Shown here one piece after another: positions 1 through 5,965 of a stretch of DNA of 8,065 bases. Below the pieces are notes generated by a model. That model worked only from the letters and a program-made list of their open reading frames with translations, did not search any database and was not told the origin of the DNA. Positions within the stretch are counted from its first letter, which is position 1; the number at the start of each line of letters is the position of its first letter. This stretch comes from Betaproteobacteria bacterium (GTDB taxonomy: Bacteria; Pseudomonadota; Gammaproteobacteria; Burkholderiales; SG8-41): the NCBI GenBank assembly GCA_020028375.1, contig JAHZNX010000096.1:1-8065 (forward strand), read 5' to 3'. Made by a program: the position numbers and the translations under genes.

Positions 1-546
1 GTCTATGCCCCCGAGCACCCGGCGGTGATCGGGACGCGCCAGGCCATCGACGGGCTGAACGTGTCCTCGCCGCAAGTCGCGGAGCTTCGCGCGGAGATCG
101 CACAGCTCGAGCCGAAGGTTGCCGCGCGCTCGGGCGCCGGGGTAAACCCCGCCGCGCTCGGTAGCGGGGTGGACGCGGAATTGGCGGCGGCGCAGGCGCG
201 CCTCCTGGAGCAGACGGACCCGCGCCTCGACTACGAGCGTCGCCAGCTGGAGACGCTCCTCCGCCGCCACGCGGGCCTGCTCGAGCGCATCGAGAGCGCC
301 CGGATCGAGTTGGACACCGCCCGTTCTGGATTCGACGAGCGCTATTCCGTAATCACACCGGCCCGGCGACCCAAGGGGCCCATGAAGCCCTACGGACTGA
401 TCCTGACAATTGCGGGCGTGGGCCTCGGCCTCGTGGCGGCGTTCGCCGCCTCCGCCGCCGCTGACCTGTGGAGCGGGCGTATCGTGGAGCCGTGGCAAGT
501 GGAAAGGACGCTGGGCCTAACGGTGCTCAGGAACGGGCGCCGTTGA
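1..546 (+). CDS. Polysaccharide chain-length determinant (Wzz/GNVR-type), C-terminal part, 5' end outside window
   Basis: The frame is open from base 1, so the gene starts upstream; about 181 codons are visible before TGA at 544-546. The visible part begins YAPEHPAVIGTRQAI, the style of the region before the coiled coil in Wzz/GNVR exopolysaccharide chain-length regulators. Long Glu/Ala/Leu/Arg-rich helices follow (LRAEIAQLEPKV, LDYERRQLETLLRRHAGLLERIESA), likely periplasmic coiled coil. Next come a proline-rich PARRPKGPMKP segment and one C-terminal membrane helix (GLILTIAGVGLGLVAAFAAS), then a short cytoplasmic tail ending VERTLGLTVLRNGRR. The pre-membrane Pro motif plus a tail like xVExxLGLxVL is typical of the family. 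The protein stops just after the membrane helix, so no BY-kinase domain is fused. It would set polymer length or help export at the inner membrane. Family call is good; the specific polymer is unknown. Confidence 0.82.
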   Translation, partial: VYAPEHPAVIGTRQAIDGLNVSSPQVAELRAEIAQLEPKVAARSGAGVNPAALGSGVDAELAAAQARLLEQTDPRLDYERRQLETLLRRHAGLLERIESARIELDTARSGFDERYSVITPARRPKGPMKPYGLILTIAGVGLGLVAAFAASAAADLWSGRIVEPWQVERTLGLTVLRNGRR

Positions 547-737
547 GTTTCGCGCGGTGTCCGAGCGCTTGAATGTGCCGCCCGGGCCGGGCACCGAGAA
601 GCCACCATAGGCGACGAACGACTTCACGAGACCGAACACGCGCTCGTGCCAGATTCGCGCAGACGGGAAGAGCTCGCGGAATCTGCGCTCGTCAACGAGT
701 TGCACCGACTCGACGAGTCGACGGGCTTCCTCCCGGG
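517..737 (-). pseudogene. SAM-dependent methyltransferase, C-terminal remnant
   Basis: Reading the minus strand from about 737, the frame gives REEARRLVESVQLVDERRFRELFPSARIWHERVFGLVKSFVAYGGF and ends with a stop at 517-519. The pattern LLxxxELRxLFPxARIxxERxxGLxKSxxAY is the usual C-terminus of class I methyltransferases found in glycan and exopolysaccharide clusters. Nothing of the SAM-binding Rossmann part (GxGxG) is present. Upstream, the frame meets a stop at 745-747, inside sequence that looks like an IS66 terminus beginning GTAACC at 737. The gene was therefore probably broken by the IS66-type element, and its 5' part is not found elsewhere in the window. The last codons overlap the end of the convergent chain-length gene by 30 bp. 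The fragment would not be active. The family call rests on a motif over about 50 residues. Confidence 0.55.
575..594. terminator. Weak hairpin between convergent genes
   Basis: GTGCC (575-579) pairs with GGCAC (590-594) around a 10-nt GC-rich loop, about 28 nt after the stop of the chain-length determinant. There is no T-tract, so it is only a possible terminator for that gene. Confidence 0.2.
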
Positions 738-762
738 TAACCGTTCACAGGGTTGAGGTCGG
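737..762 (+). repeat. Putative IS66 terminal inverted repeat (tnpC-side end)
   Basis: The sequence begins GTAACCGTTCACAGG, matching the GTAA start known for IS66-family ends, and sits at the breakpoint of the methyltransferase frame. The matching repeat at the tnpA end is absent from the window, so the extent of the repeat cannot be checked. Confidence 0.45.
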
Positions 763-803
763 CTGACGGGGCCGAAATCTCCCATCCCTTCGATCACTTG
801 CGC

Positions 804-827
804 GGTGTCCGTCCGGTGGACGGCACC
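804..827. other. Hairpin in the IS66 non-coding end
   Basis: GGTG-t-CCGTCC-GGT-GGACGG-CACC forms a 10-bp stem with one bulged T and a 3-nt loop. It lies between the putative IS66 terminus and the end of tnpC. No T-tract follows on either strand. It may be a structure of the IS end or part of a transcription stop. Confidence 0.3.
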
Positions 828-895
828 CGGCGTGACGGTTGACCCCAGCCGCGAGATGATGCTGGCGGAGGGCGGCGCTTCGAGCTGCTGAGGCC

Positions 896-916
896 GCGGC
901 GCGCGTGGCGCGCCGC
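896..916 (-). terminator. Strong GC hairpin just after tnpC
   Basis: GCGGCGCGC and GCGCGCCGC form a perfect 9-bp stem with a GTG loop (+ strand reading). It starts 5 nt beyond the tnpC stop codon. The position fits a terminator for the IS66 operon, but there is no run of T after it, so it is not a classical intrinsic terminator. Confidence 0.35.
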
Positions 917-921
917 AGTCG

Positions 922-2634
922 TCAGGCCTGGGCGGTCGCCGAGGGGGCGGCCGCGGCGGCGCGCGCGGCCTTCCACTGCGCCGGCATCAGGCCGGGGACG
1001 TCAGCCAGGCGCAGGCGGCGCGAGAGGCGCGGCAGCACGTCGGCGAGGTACTCGACGGGGTTGATGTCGAGGAGGGCGCAGCAGCCCAGCACCGAGTACA
1101 CGACGGCGGCCCTCTCGGCGCCCGTGTCACTGCCCGCGAAGAGAAAGTTCTTCCTCGTCAGCGCCGTGCGGACGTGGAGCCGCTCGACCGCGCCGTTGTC
1201 GATGGGGATGACGCCATCGTCGAGGAAGCGCCGCAGAGGGACCACGTTGTTGAGCAGGTAGCCGATCGCCTTGCCCAGGGCGGACGACGGCGGCTCGTGA
1301 GGCTGCCGCACGCGGCACCACGACTCGAGCTCGTCGTACAGCGGGGCGCTCCGCGTCTGCCGCTCGAGGCGGATCTCCTCGGGCTCCCGGCCCCGGACCT
1401 CCTCCTCGATGTCGTACAGCTTCTTGAAGGCCGCGAGCGGCAGCGCCGCCCGCGAGTCACCGGCGGCGAGCGCCTTCCGGAAATACCTGCGCGAGTGCGT
1501 GTTGCATCCGCACTCCACCAGGCCCGCCCGCTTGAAGGACGTGTCGAAGAGCGGCGCGGCATCGACGACCGTGCGCCCCACGCGCTGGGCGAGGAAGTCC
1601 GCGGGGCCCATCTCGCCCTCGCGCTGGCCGTGCTGCTTGCCGGTCGAGGCGTACAGGTACAGCGCTACCTCGTCGTCGCCGACCGCGCCCCAGAACGTGC
1701 CCAGCCGGATCCCTTCCGGCCTCGACGAGTCCCGCACCGCGATCCCCGTCCCGTCGAAGTTCATCACCTCGGCCGCGAGCACCTGCCGCCTGGCCTCCTG
1801 CCACACGGGGTGAAGCGCCTCGGCGGCCCACGCCACCTGATCCGCCAACGTGGACACCGCCACCGGCAAGCCCAGCCGGGCGAAGCGCTCCTTCTGCCGG
1901 TGCAGCGGGAGCCCGTCGCGGTACTTGTCCACGATCAGCTGCGCCACGAACGAGGTGCCCACGCGGCCACCTGGGACGATCTTGTCCCGGGGCGGCGCGC
2001 GCACCACCTCCGCCTCGCAGTCGCCGCAGGCCAGCTTCTCCTGCTTGTCGACGCGGACCACGACCTCCGCCGGGATGAGATCGAGGACCTCCGTGACGTC
2101 GTGACCGATGCAGGTCCGCAGGCCCCCGCACCGCGGGCACGGCCGCTCTCCTTCCGGCACGGCGATGGGGTTCTCTACCCGGCGCAGGTGCGCCGGCAGC
2201 GGCTTTCTGATCGGCGGCTGCCGTTTCAACTTCGCCTCGGTGGCGTCCGGCTTCGGCTCGAGCGCCGCGGCCTCGCCCAGCTTCGCGTCAGCCTCGGCCA
2301 CGTCGGGCGCCGGTGTCGGCTGGCTCGCGAGCCCCTCGATGAGGAGCAGGAGCTGCGCGCTCGAGACGCCTTCGTTCGTCCGGCCTCGCGACAGCACGTC
2401 CGCGAGCTTTCGCTCCAGCTCGCCATTGCGTGCCACCAGCTTCGCGAAGAGGGCGATCACCGCGTCCGTGTGACCATCGGCGAGCAGCTCCCGCAGCACC
2501 TCCAGCGCCGGCCCGCGGCGCTCGCTCTTCGCGGCGGTCGTGGGGGTGGAGGCGGTGGAGGCGGTGGAGGCGGGGGGAGTCACGGGCAGCGACACCGTAG
2601 CCACTCGACGCGATCGCGCAAGCGCGATCCGCAC
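922..2634 (-). CDS. tnpC: IS66-family transposase TnpC (DDE)
   Basis: 570 residues, full length for IS66 TnpC. An N-terminal helical segment (about 43-105) is the likely oligomerisation region. A zinc-binding domain follows, with CPRC (166-169) and CGDC (203-206). The RNase H-fold DDE core has Asp294 in NFDGTGIAV, Asp358 in VVDAAPL and Glu484 in PIDNGAVERLHVRTALTRKNFLF. The C-terminal block ERAAVVYSVLGCCALLDINPVEYLADVLPRL is the IS66 C-terminal domain signature. It catalyses cut and strand transfer of the element. The GTG start at 2634 lies 6 bp after the tnpB stop and fits coupling, but there is no clear ribosome site, so a later start is possible. Residues 20-33 are a Thr/Ser/Ala repeat (TASTAST) encoded by a 9-bp tandem repeat. 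No frameshift or missing catalytic residue was seen, so the protein may be intact although the element is truncated. Confidence 0.95.
   Translation of the reverse strand: MRIALARSRRVATVSLPVTPPASTASTASTPTTAAKSERRGPALEVLRELLADGHTDAVIALFAKLVARNGELERKLADVLSRGRTNEGVSSAQLLLLIEGLASQPTPAPDVAEADAKLGEAAALEPKPDATEAKLKRQPPIRKPLPAHLRRVENPIAVPEGERPCPRCGGLRTCIGHDVTEVLDLIPAEVVVRVDKQEKLACGDCEAEVVRAPPRDKIVPGGRVGTSFVAQLIVDKYRDGLPLHRQKERFARLGLPVAVSTLADQVAWAAEALHPVWQEARRQVLAAEVMNFDGTGIAVRDSSRPEGIRLGTFWGAVGDDEVALYLYASTGKQHGQREGEMGPADFLAQRVGRTVVDAAPLFDTSFKRAGLVECGCNTHSRRYFRKALAAGDSRAALPLAAFKKLYDIEEEVRGREPEEIRLERQTRSAPLYDELESWCRVRQPHEPPSSALGKAIGYLLNNVVPLRRFLDDGVIPIDNGAVERLHVRTALTRKNFLFAGSDTGAERAAVVYSVLGCCALLDINPVEYLADVLPRLSRRLRLADVPGLMPAQWKAARAAAAAPSATAQA
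2545..2571 (+). repeat. Three tandem copies of GGTGGAGGC inside tnpC
   Basis: Three perfect 9-bp units encode the Ala-Ser-Thr repeat near the TnpC N-terminus. The repeat keeps the frame, so slippage here would change linker length without breaking the gene. Confidence 0.85.
2612..2629. promoter_or_regulatory. Perfect 8-bp inverted repeat at the tnpB-tnpC junction
   Basis: GATCGCGC-AA-GCGCGATC has two exact 8-bp arms and a 2-bp centre. It lies in the first codons of tnpC, 3 bp after the GTG start. It could be an operator or an RNA hairpin that affects tnpC translation; no direct evidence separates these. Confidence 0.35.
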
Positions 2635-2640
2635 AATTCG

Positions 2641-3012
2641 TCACGCCGTCCGCGCGTGGGCCGGCGGCTCCCAGCGCTGCGAAGCGCGCGCACGCGTCAC
2701 GTCGATCCCTTCCAGCAGCATGGACAGTTCGTGAACGTCGATCTCGACGCTACGCGCGCCGTCCGTCACCTGGTCCGCGAAGCTGAACGTGCCCCGCTCC
2801 AGCCGCTTGTGCAGGATCGTGAACCCACCGCGCGTCCACAGGAGCAGCTTCACCTGCGTCTTCCGCCTGTTGAGGAACACGAAGACGTGCCCGGAGAGCG
2901 CGTCCTTCGCCAGCGCCTCGCGCACCTCGTTCGAGAGACCGTCGAACGACTTCCTCAAGTTGCACGGCGCAGTCGCCACGTACACCTTCACCGCCCGCGG
3001 CAGGAGCATCAT
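2641..3012 (-). CDS. tnpB: IS66 accessory protein TnpB (Orf2-like)
   Basis: About 123 residues, normal for IS66 TnpB. It carries the family pattern VKVYVATAPCNLRKSFDGLSNEV, then SGHVFVFLNRRKTQVKLLLW, then GGFTILHKRLERGTF. TnpB is required with TnpA and TnpC for transposition of IS66-type elements, but its biochemical role is not settled. The start is taken at the first of two adjacent ATG codons (3012 and 3009), because a GAGG lies 8 nt upstream and the tnpA stop overlaps it as ATGA. The frame stays open further upstream, but that part is Arg-rich and not family-like. In many TnpB proteins the residue corresponding to Cys in PCNLRKS is Asp (DMRK); the change is noted but its effect is unknown. 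Confidence 0.92.
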   Translation of the reverse strand: MMLLPRAVKVYVATAPCNLRKSFDGLSNEVREALAKDALSGHVFVFLNRRKTQVKLLLWTRGGFTILHKRLERGTFSFADQVTDGARSVEIDVHELSMLLEGIDVTRARASQRWEPPAHARTA

Positions 3013-3116
3013 CGCGCCGACCTCGCGAGCTCCCTCACGAGCGCGCTCAGCCACGCCGCGGGCACCGCGCCCACGTCTGCGACCTCGACTTCGGCGGCGG
3101 CCTCGATCTGATCCAC
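3009..3116 (-). pseudogene. tnpA: IS66 TnpA, C-terminal remnant
   Basis: The frame encodes VEVADVGAVPAAWLSALVRELARSAR and stops with TGA overlapping the tnpB start (ATGA), which is the normal IS66 tnpA/tnpB junction. The ending resembles the 'WvaaLVRaLa' tail of IS66 TnpA proteins. The helix-turn-helix part that TnpA should have at its N-terminus is missing. In-frame reading upstream soon meets a stop (about 3126), and from about 3088 outward the DNA matches the IS21-type terminal repeat. The IS21-type end therefore seems to have replaced the first two thirds of tnpA. The first codons of this ORF (VDQIEAAA) are probably IS21 DNA rather than tnpA. Confidence 0.5.
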
Positions 3117-3138
3117 ACGCGGCGGTCAGCGAGATCCA
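3088..3138 (-). repeat. IS21-type terminal inverted repeat, distal (orf5) end
   Basis: Read outward on the minus strand, the inner site TGGATCTCGCTGACCGCCGC begins at 3138 and the outer site TGGATCAGATCGAGG begins at 3115, 23 bp apart. The end is GGCCGCCGCCGAAGT at 3102-3088. The arrangement mirrors the opposite end of the element. These are likely IstA binding sites. Confidence 0.7.
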
Positions 3139-3300
3139 TTCACGGTTGCGGGTGAAGGGGTCGACGGTCAGCCGGCAGGGCCGAGTAGCCGGGTCCTGTT
3201 GCCGCTTCCGATCGAGCTGAGGGAGCCCAACGAGACGGAGGAAGAGCGCGGGCGCCGTGGCGTCGTTGCGTCCGAGGCGGAGGGGGCCGGCGACGAGCGG
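3139..3300. other. Non-coding subterminal region of the IS21-type element
   Basis: 162 bp between the end of the last gene and the inner terminal repeat. No protein-like reading frame, no clear terminator and no further copy of the terminal site were found. The minus frame happens to be open but is Arg/Pro-rich and has no start. Confidence 0.5.
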
Positions 3301-3576
3301 TCAGCCGTCGCCGAGCAGGTGGTCGGTGGCGGCGCGGTAGCTGGCGATGAGTTCGCGGAGGCTGGCCGCGAGGATGAGGATCGACTCGGCGAGCGCGAGG
3401 TGCGGCGGGCTCGGCTCCTCGTGCGGCTGTTCCCCGAGCGCAGCGTGCTCGGCCTCGAGGGTGCGGGCGGCGAGCAGCAAGGTGGTGTCGAGCGTGGCCA
3501 GGATGGAGCGCTCCGAGGCCATCAGGATCTGCCCGGTCGTGGGCAGCCAGACGTCGGGCGGCTCGCGCGCGCTCAT
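3301..3576 (-). CDS. Small helical protein downstream of istB, unknown function
   Basis: 91 residues starting MSAREPPDVWLPTTGQ. The ATG overlaps the istB stop as ATGA, so translation is probably coupled, with an AAGG about 11 nt upstream. The sequence predicts two amphipathic helices, ERSILATLDTTLLLAARTLEAEHAAL (about 22-47) and LALAESILILAASLRELIASYRAATDHLL (about 60-88), joined by a Pro/Glu loop. The heptad-like spacing of hydrophobic residues suggests a helical hairpin or a small bundle that could bind a partner protein. There is no signal peptide, Cys cluster or known motif. Its place inside the terminal repeats, as the last gene of the istA-istB operon, suggests it moves with the element and may help IstA or IstB; that is inference. 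I do not recognise a family. Confidence 0.65.
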   Translation of the reverse strand: MSAREPPDVWLPTTGQILMASERSILATLDTTLLLAARTLEAEHAALGEQPHEEPSPPHLALAESILILAASLRELIASYRAATDHLLGDG

Positions 3577-4415
3577 GGCTCGTCGCCTTCCCGCTCGGCC
3601 GGCTGCGGCAGGCCGTGCTCCTGCGCCCGCTGGCGCGCGAGGAATTGGCGGTAGCTGGGGCCGTCGATGTCGAGGTGCGTGGAGGTGGCGGCGAGCCGGT
3701 CGAGGACCGCGGCGGCGAGGGTGGCATCGCCGAGGTACTTGCCCCAGGCCGACAGCTTGATGTTGGAGGTGAGGGCGGTCGAGACGTTCAGGTGGCGCCG
3801 GTCGAGGAGCGTGAAGAGCAGGTGGGCCGCGGTCGCCTCCTCGTCCCTGCGCTTGAGTTGCCCCAGCCCTACGTCGTCGATGACGAGCAGTGAAGCGCGG
3901 CACCAGCGGCGCATGCGCCGCTCGTAGGAGCCGTCGGCCAGGCCCGCGTACAGGTCGTCGACGAGGTCGACGCAGCGGGCGTAGCGGACCGTGAGCTCGC
4001 GCTCGCACGCCTTCAAGGTCAGCGCCTGCAGGATGTGACTTTTCCCAGTGCCGCTCTTGCCTGTGACGAGGATGTCCTCGCGCCGGTCGAGGAAGGACAG
4101 CGAGAAGAGCTCCTCGACGGCGCGGCGGTCGAGCTTGGGCTGGAAGGCCCAGTCGAAAGCGGCGAGAGTCTTGCGGACCTTGAGGCCGCTGCCCTTGATG
4201 CGCCACTCGATGCTGCGCTCGCGCCTGAGAGCCACGGCGTGGGCGAGCAGGCGCTCGACGGCGTCGCGGTCGGTGGCGTGGTGCTCCCTGGCCCAGGTCA
4301 GGTGGGCTTCGACGTCGAGTCCGGCGAGGCCGAGGCGATTGAGGTGCTGGCTGATTCGCTGCCCGCACTCGTCGGCTGGGGCGTGGCGTGGCTTGGGCTC
4401 GCTTCGCTTGGGCAC
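3573..4415 (-). CDS. istB: IS21 helper ATPase IstB (AAA+, DnaC-like)
   Basis: 280 residues. An N-terminal helical domain (about 18-75) precedes the AAA+ core, with Walker A GKSGTGKS at 119-126, Walker B SLLVIDD at 175-181, the LTSNIKLSAW segment at 215-224 (IstB sensor region) and LDRL at 238-241. It ends with the family block HLDIDGPSYRQFL. IstB forms ATP-dependent oligomers on target DNA, bends it and activates IstA for integration; DnaC-family ATPases are its relatives. The GTG start at 4415 is supported by AAGGAG with 7-nt spacing. This makes istB overlap the 3' end of istA by 118 bp in another frame, longer than usual. All ATPase residues are present, so the protein looks active. Confidence 0.95.
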   Translation of the reverse strand: MPKRSEPKPRHAPADECGQRISQHLNRLGLAGLDVEAHLTWAREHHATDRDAVERLLAHAVALRRERSIEWRIKGSGLKVRKTLAAFDWAFQPKLDRRAVEELFSLSFLDRREDILVTGKSGTGKSHILQALTLKACERELTVRYARCVDLVDDLYAGLADGSYERRMRRWCRASLLVIDDVGLGQLKRRDEEATAAHLLFTLLDRRHLNVSTALTSNIKLSAWGKYLGDATLAAAVLDRLAATSTHLDIDGPSYRQFLARQRAQEHGLPQPAEREGDEP

Positions 4416-5965
4416 GGGGGCTCTCCTTCGGCCTGTGGCGGTGGGCCTCGCGGCGGCAGCGCGTCATACTCGGCGAGGTCGCGGGGCTCGGTGTTGCCGC
4501 GCGCGAGGAGGCGCTCGAGCTTGTGGGCGGTGGTCCCGGCGGCGTACTCGTCGAGTCGCCGCACCGGGGCGCGGGCGACGAGGATGCGTTCGACGGCGCC
4601 GTGCGCGAAGGCGCCGTAGGCCAGGGCATGGGAGAGCGCCCGGACGAGGTCCGCCGTGTCGAAGCCGGCGCGCAGCGCCAGGATGCGCCGGGCGTGGTAG
4701 CCGGCCGAGCGCGGCTGGGCCTTCTCCAGGGCGGCGAGGAAGCTCTGGGCCTGCTCGCCCAGCTCCGCGAAGGCGCGGCGCAGCTGATCGAGATCCGGGC
4801 CGCGGTCGGCCAGGTGGGGCCGGTGGCCCGGTAGCGTCGCGACCTCGCCGGCGCCGCGTGGCTTGAGCTCGTGGCGCGCGATGCAGGACAGGTCCGGCTT
4901 GTAGACCCACAGCTCCTTCTCGGTCACTCGCACCGGCAGGATCTCGGTGACGTACTCGTAGGGCAACGAGTAGCGATTTCCGTCCCAGGCGAGGTAGCCC
5001 TCGATGTCGCACAGCTTGTAAAGGACGCGGGCGGTGTCGTAGGGGTGGCCGGGCAGCGGCCGCAGAAGGGGCCGCTCCTCCTCGAACAGCTCGAGCCGGG
5101 TGCGGCGCTTCATCCTCTTGAGCGGCCGGCGGTCGCAAATGGTGTCCAGCCAGTGCTGAAGCTGGGCCGCGAGGTCGGCCTCGTCGCGGAACTTGCGGCC
5201 TCGGAAGAAACTGAGAGTCAACTCGTAGAAGCTTCTTTCGACCCGGGGCTTCTCGTTTGGCCTCCTGGGGTGGCAGGCCACCGGCTGAAACTCGTAGTAA
5301 GTGGCGAAGTCGATGAAGCGCGGATTGAAGATCGGCTGCGCTCCCTCCCAGCGCAGCACCACCGGCTTCTGGTTGTCGTACTTGCAGCGGCGCGCCGCGC
5401 CCTCGAGCCGCTCGAAGGCGCGGACGTGTCCCTCCATCAGCGCGAAGAGGTCGTTGCGCTGGTGGAAGCTGAAGCACTTGCGGGTGCTGTGACGCAGCGT
5501 GTAGCCAAAGGCCTGCAGCTTACGCGCTGGCGCCTGGGTGAACTCGACCCGGTACTCCGACCAGTCGCACTCGCCCATCTCCCCGGGCCCGTAGATCGGC
5601 GTCACCAGGCTGGGCGTGACGGAGGGCTTGGGACGGATCCGGCGCACGAGGACCTTCACCGCCGTGTAGCCACCCTCGAACCCTGCGTCGCGCAGCTCCT
5701 CGAAGACCCGCTGGGCGGTGATGTCGGGGAAGGTCGCGAGCAGGCCGTCGATTTGGGGCCGGAAGCCATCGAGCTTGGACGGCCGCACGAGCACCTCCGG
5801 CGGCACCAGCGCCAGGTGCCGCGCTCCGCGCACGGTCTCATGGGCCTCGAGGATGTCGCGCACCGTGTTGCGGCCGACCTTGAGCGCGCGAGAGATCGCG
5901 CGACGGCTCATGCCCTGCTTGGAGAGCAGGACCACGTCGTGAACGAGCTTCTCGTCAGCCGACAT
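4298..5965 (-). CDS. istA: IS21-family transposase IstA (DDE)
   Basis: 555 residues. The N-terminal helix-turn-helix is QGMSRRAISRALKVGRNTVRDIL (about 17-39), followed by a second DNA-binding segment (about 60-113). The DDE integrase core has Asp134 in GECDWSEYRV, Asp197 in KYDNQKPV and Glu243 in NEKPRVERSFYEL. A beta-rich domain follows (YLAWDGNRYSLPYEYV, about 324-339), as in IS21 transposases. The ATG at 5965 is chosen because GGAG lies 6 nt upstream and the conserved N-terminus starts there; it overlaps the stop of the ParB-like gene by 11 bp. The last ~39 residues are Ser/Thr/Pro-rich, lie entirely within the istB overlap and look like a read-through tail rather than a domain. In the third motif, NEKPRVER replaces the more common KGKVER; the catalytic Glu is kept. 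IstA binds the terminal repeats and joins the ends. Confidence 0.95.
   Translation of the reverse strand: MSADEKLVHDVVLLSKQGMSRRAISRALKVGRNTVRDILEAHETVRGARHLALVPPEVLVRPSKLDGFRPQIDGLLATFPDITAQRVFEELRDAGFEGGYTAVKVLVRRIRPKPSVTPSLVTPIYGPGEMGECDWSEYRVEFTQAPARKLQAFGYTLRHSTRKCFSFHQRNDLFALMEGHVRAFERLEGAARRCKYDNQKPVVLRWEGAQPIFNPRFIDFATYYEFQPVACHPRRPNEKPRVERSFYELTLSFFRGRKFRDEADLAAQLQHWLDTICDRRPLKRMKRRTRLELFEEERPLLRPLPGHPYDTARVLYKLCDIEGYLAWDGNRYSLPYEYVTEILPVRVTEKELWVYKPDLSCIARHELKPRGAGEVATLPGHRPHLADRGPDLDQLRRAFAELGEQAQSFLAALEKAQPRSAGYHARRILALRAGFDTADLVRALSHALAYGAFAHGAVERILVARAPVRRLDEYAAGTTAHKLERLLARGNTEPRDLAEYDALPPRGPPPQAEGEPPCPSEASPSHATPQPTSAGSESASTSIASASPDSTSKPT

Larger units (their letters stand above)
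737..3090 (-). mobile_element. IS66-family insertion sequence, truncated at its tnpA end
   Basis: The minus strand carries the IS66 gene set in order: tnpA tail, tnpB, tnpC. The left boundary is put at GTAACC (737), because IS66-family termini characteristically start GTAA. It lies 185 bp beyond the tnpC stop and exactly where the methyltransferase frame ends. The other terminus and the 5' part of tnpA are missing: sequence beyond about 3090 is the end of the IS21-type element. No partner inverted repeat or target duplication could be found, so this copy probably cannot move alone. The right boundary is uncertain by about 25 bp. Confidence 0.7.

Noticed and set aside
1174..3111. 645-codon open frame on the + strand opposite tnpC and tnpB
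   Set aside because: It is antisense to two clear IS66 genes, is rich in Arg/Leu/His/Gly with low-complexity Gly runs, has no motif, and is a usual by-product of high GC3 on the other strand.
3055..3300. Open minus-strand extension upstream of tnpB, including a TVDPFTRNREW-like stretch
   Set aside because: There is no ATG or GTG start with a ribosome site, the peptide is mostly Arg/Gly/Pro, and the region is crossed by the IS21 terminal repeat.
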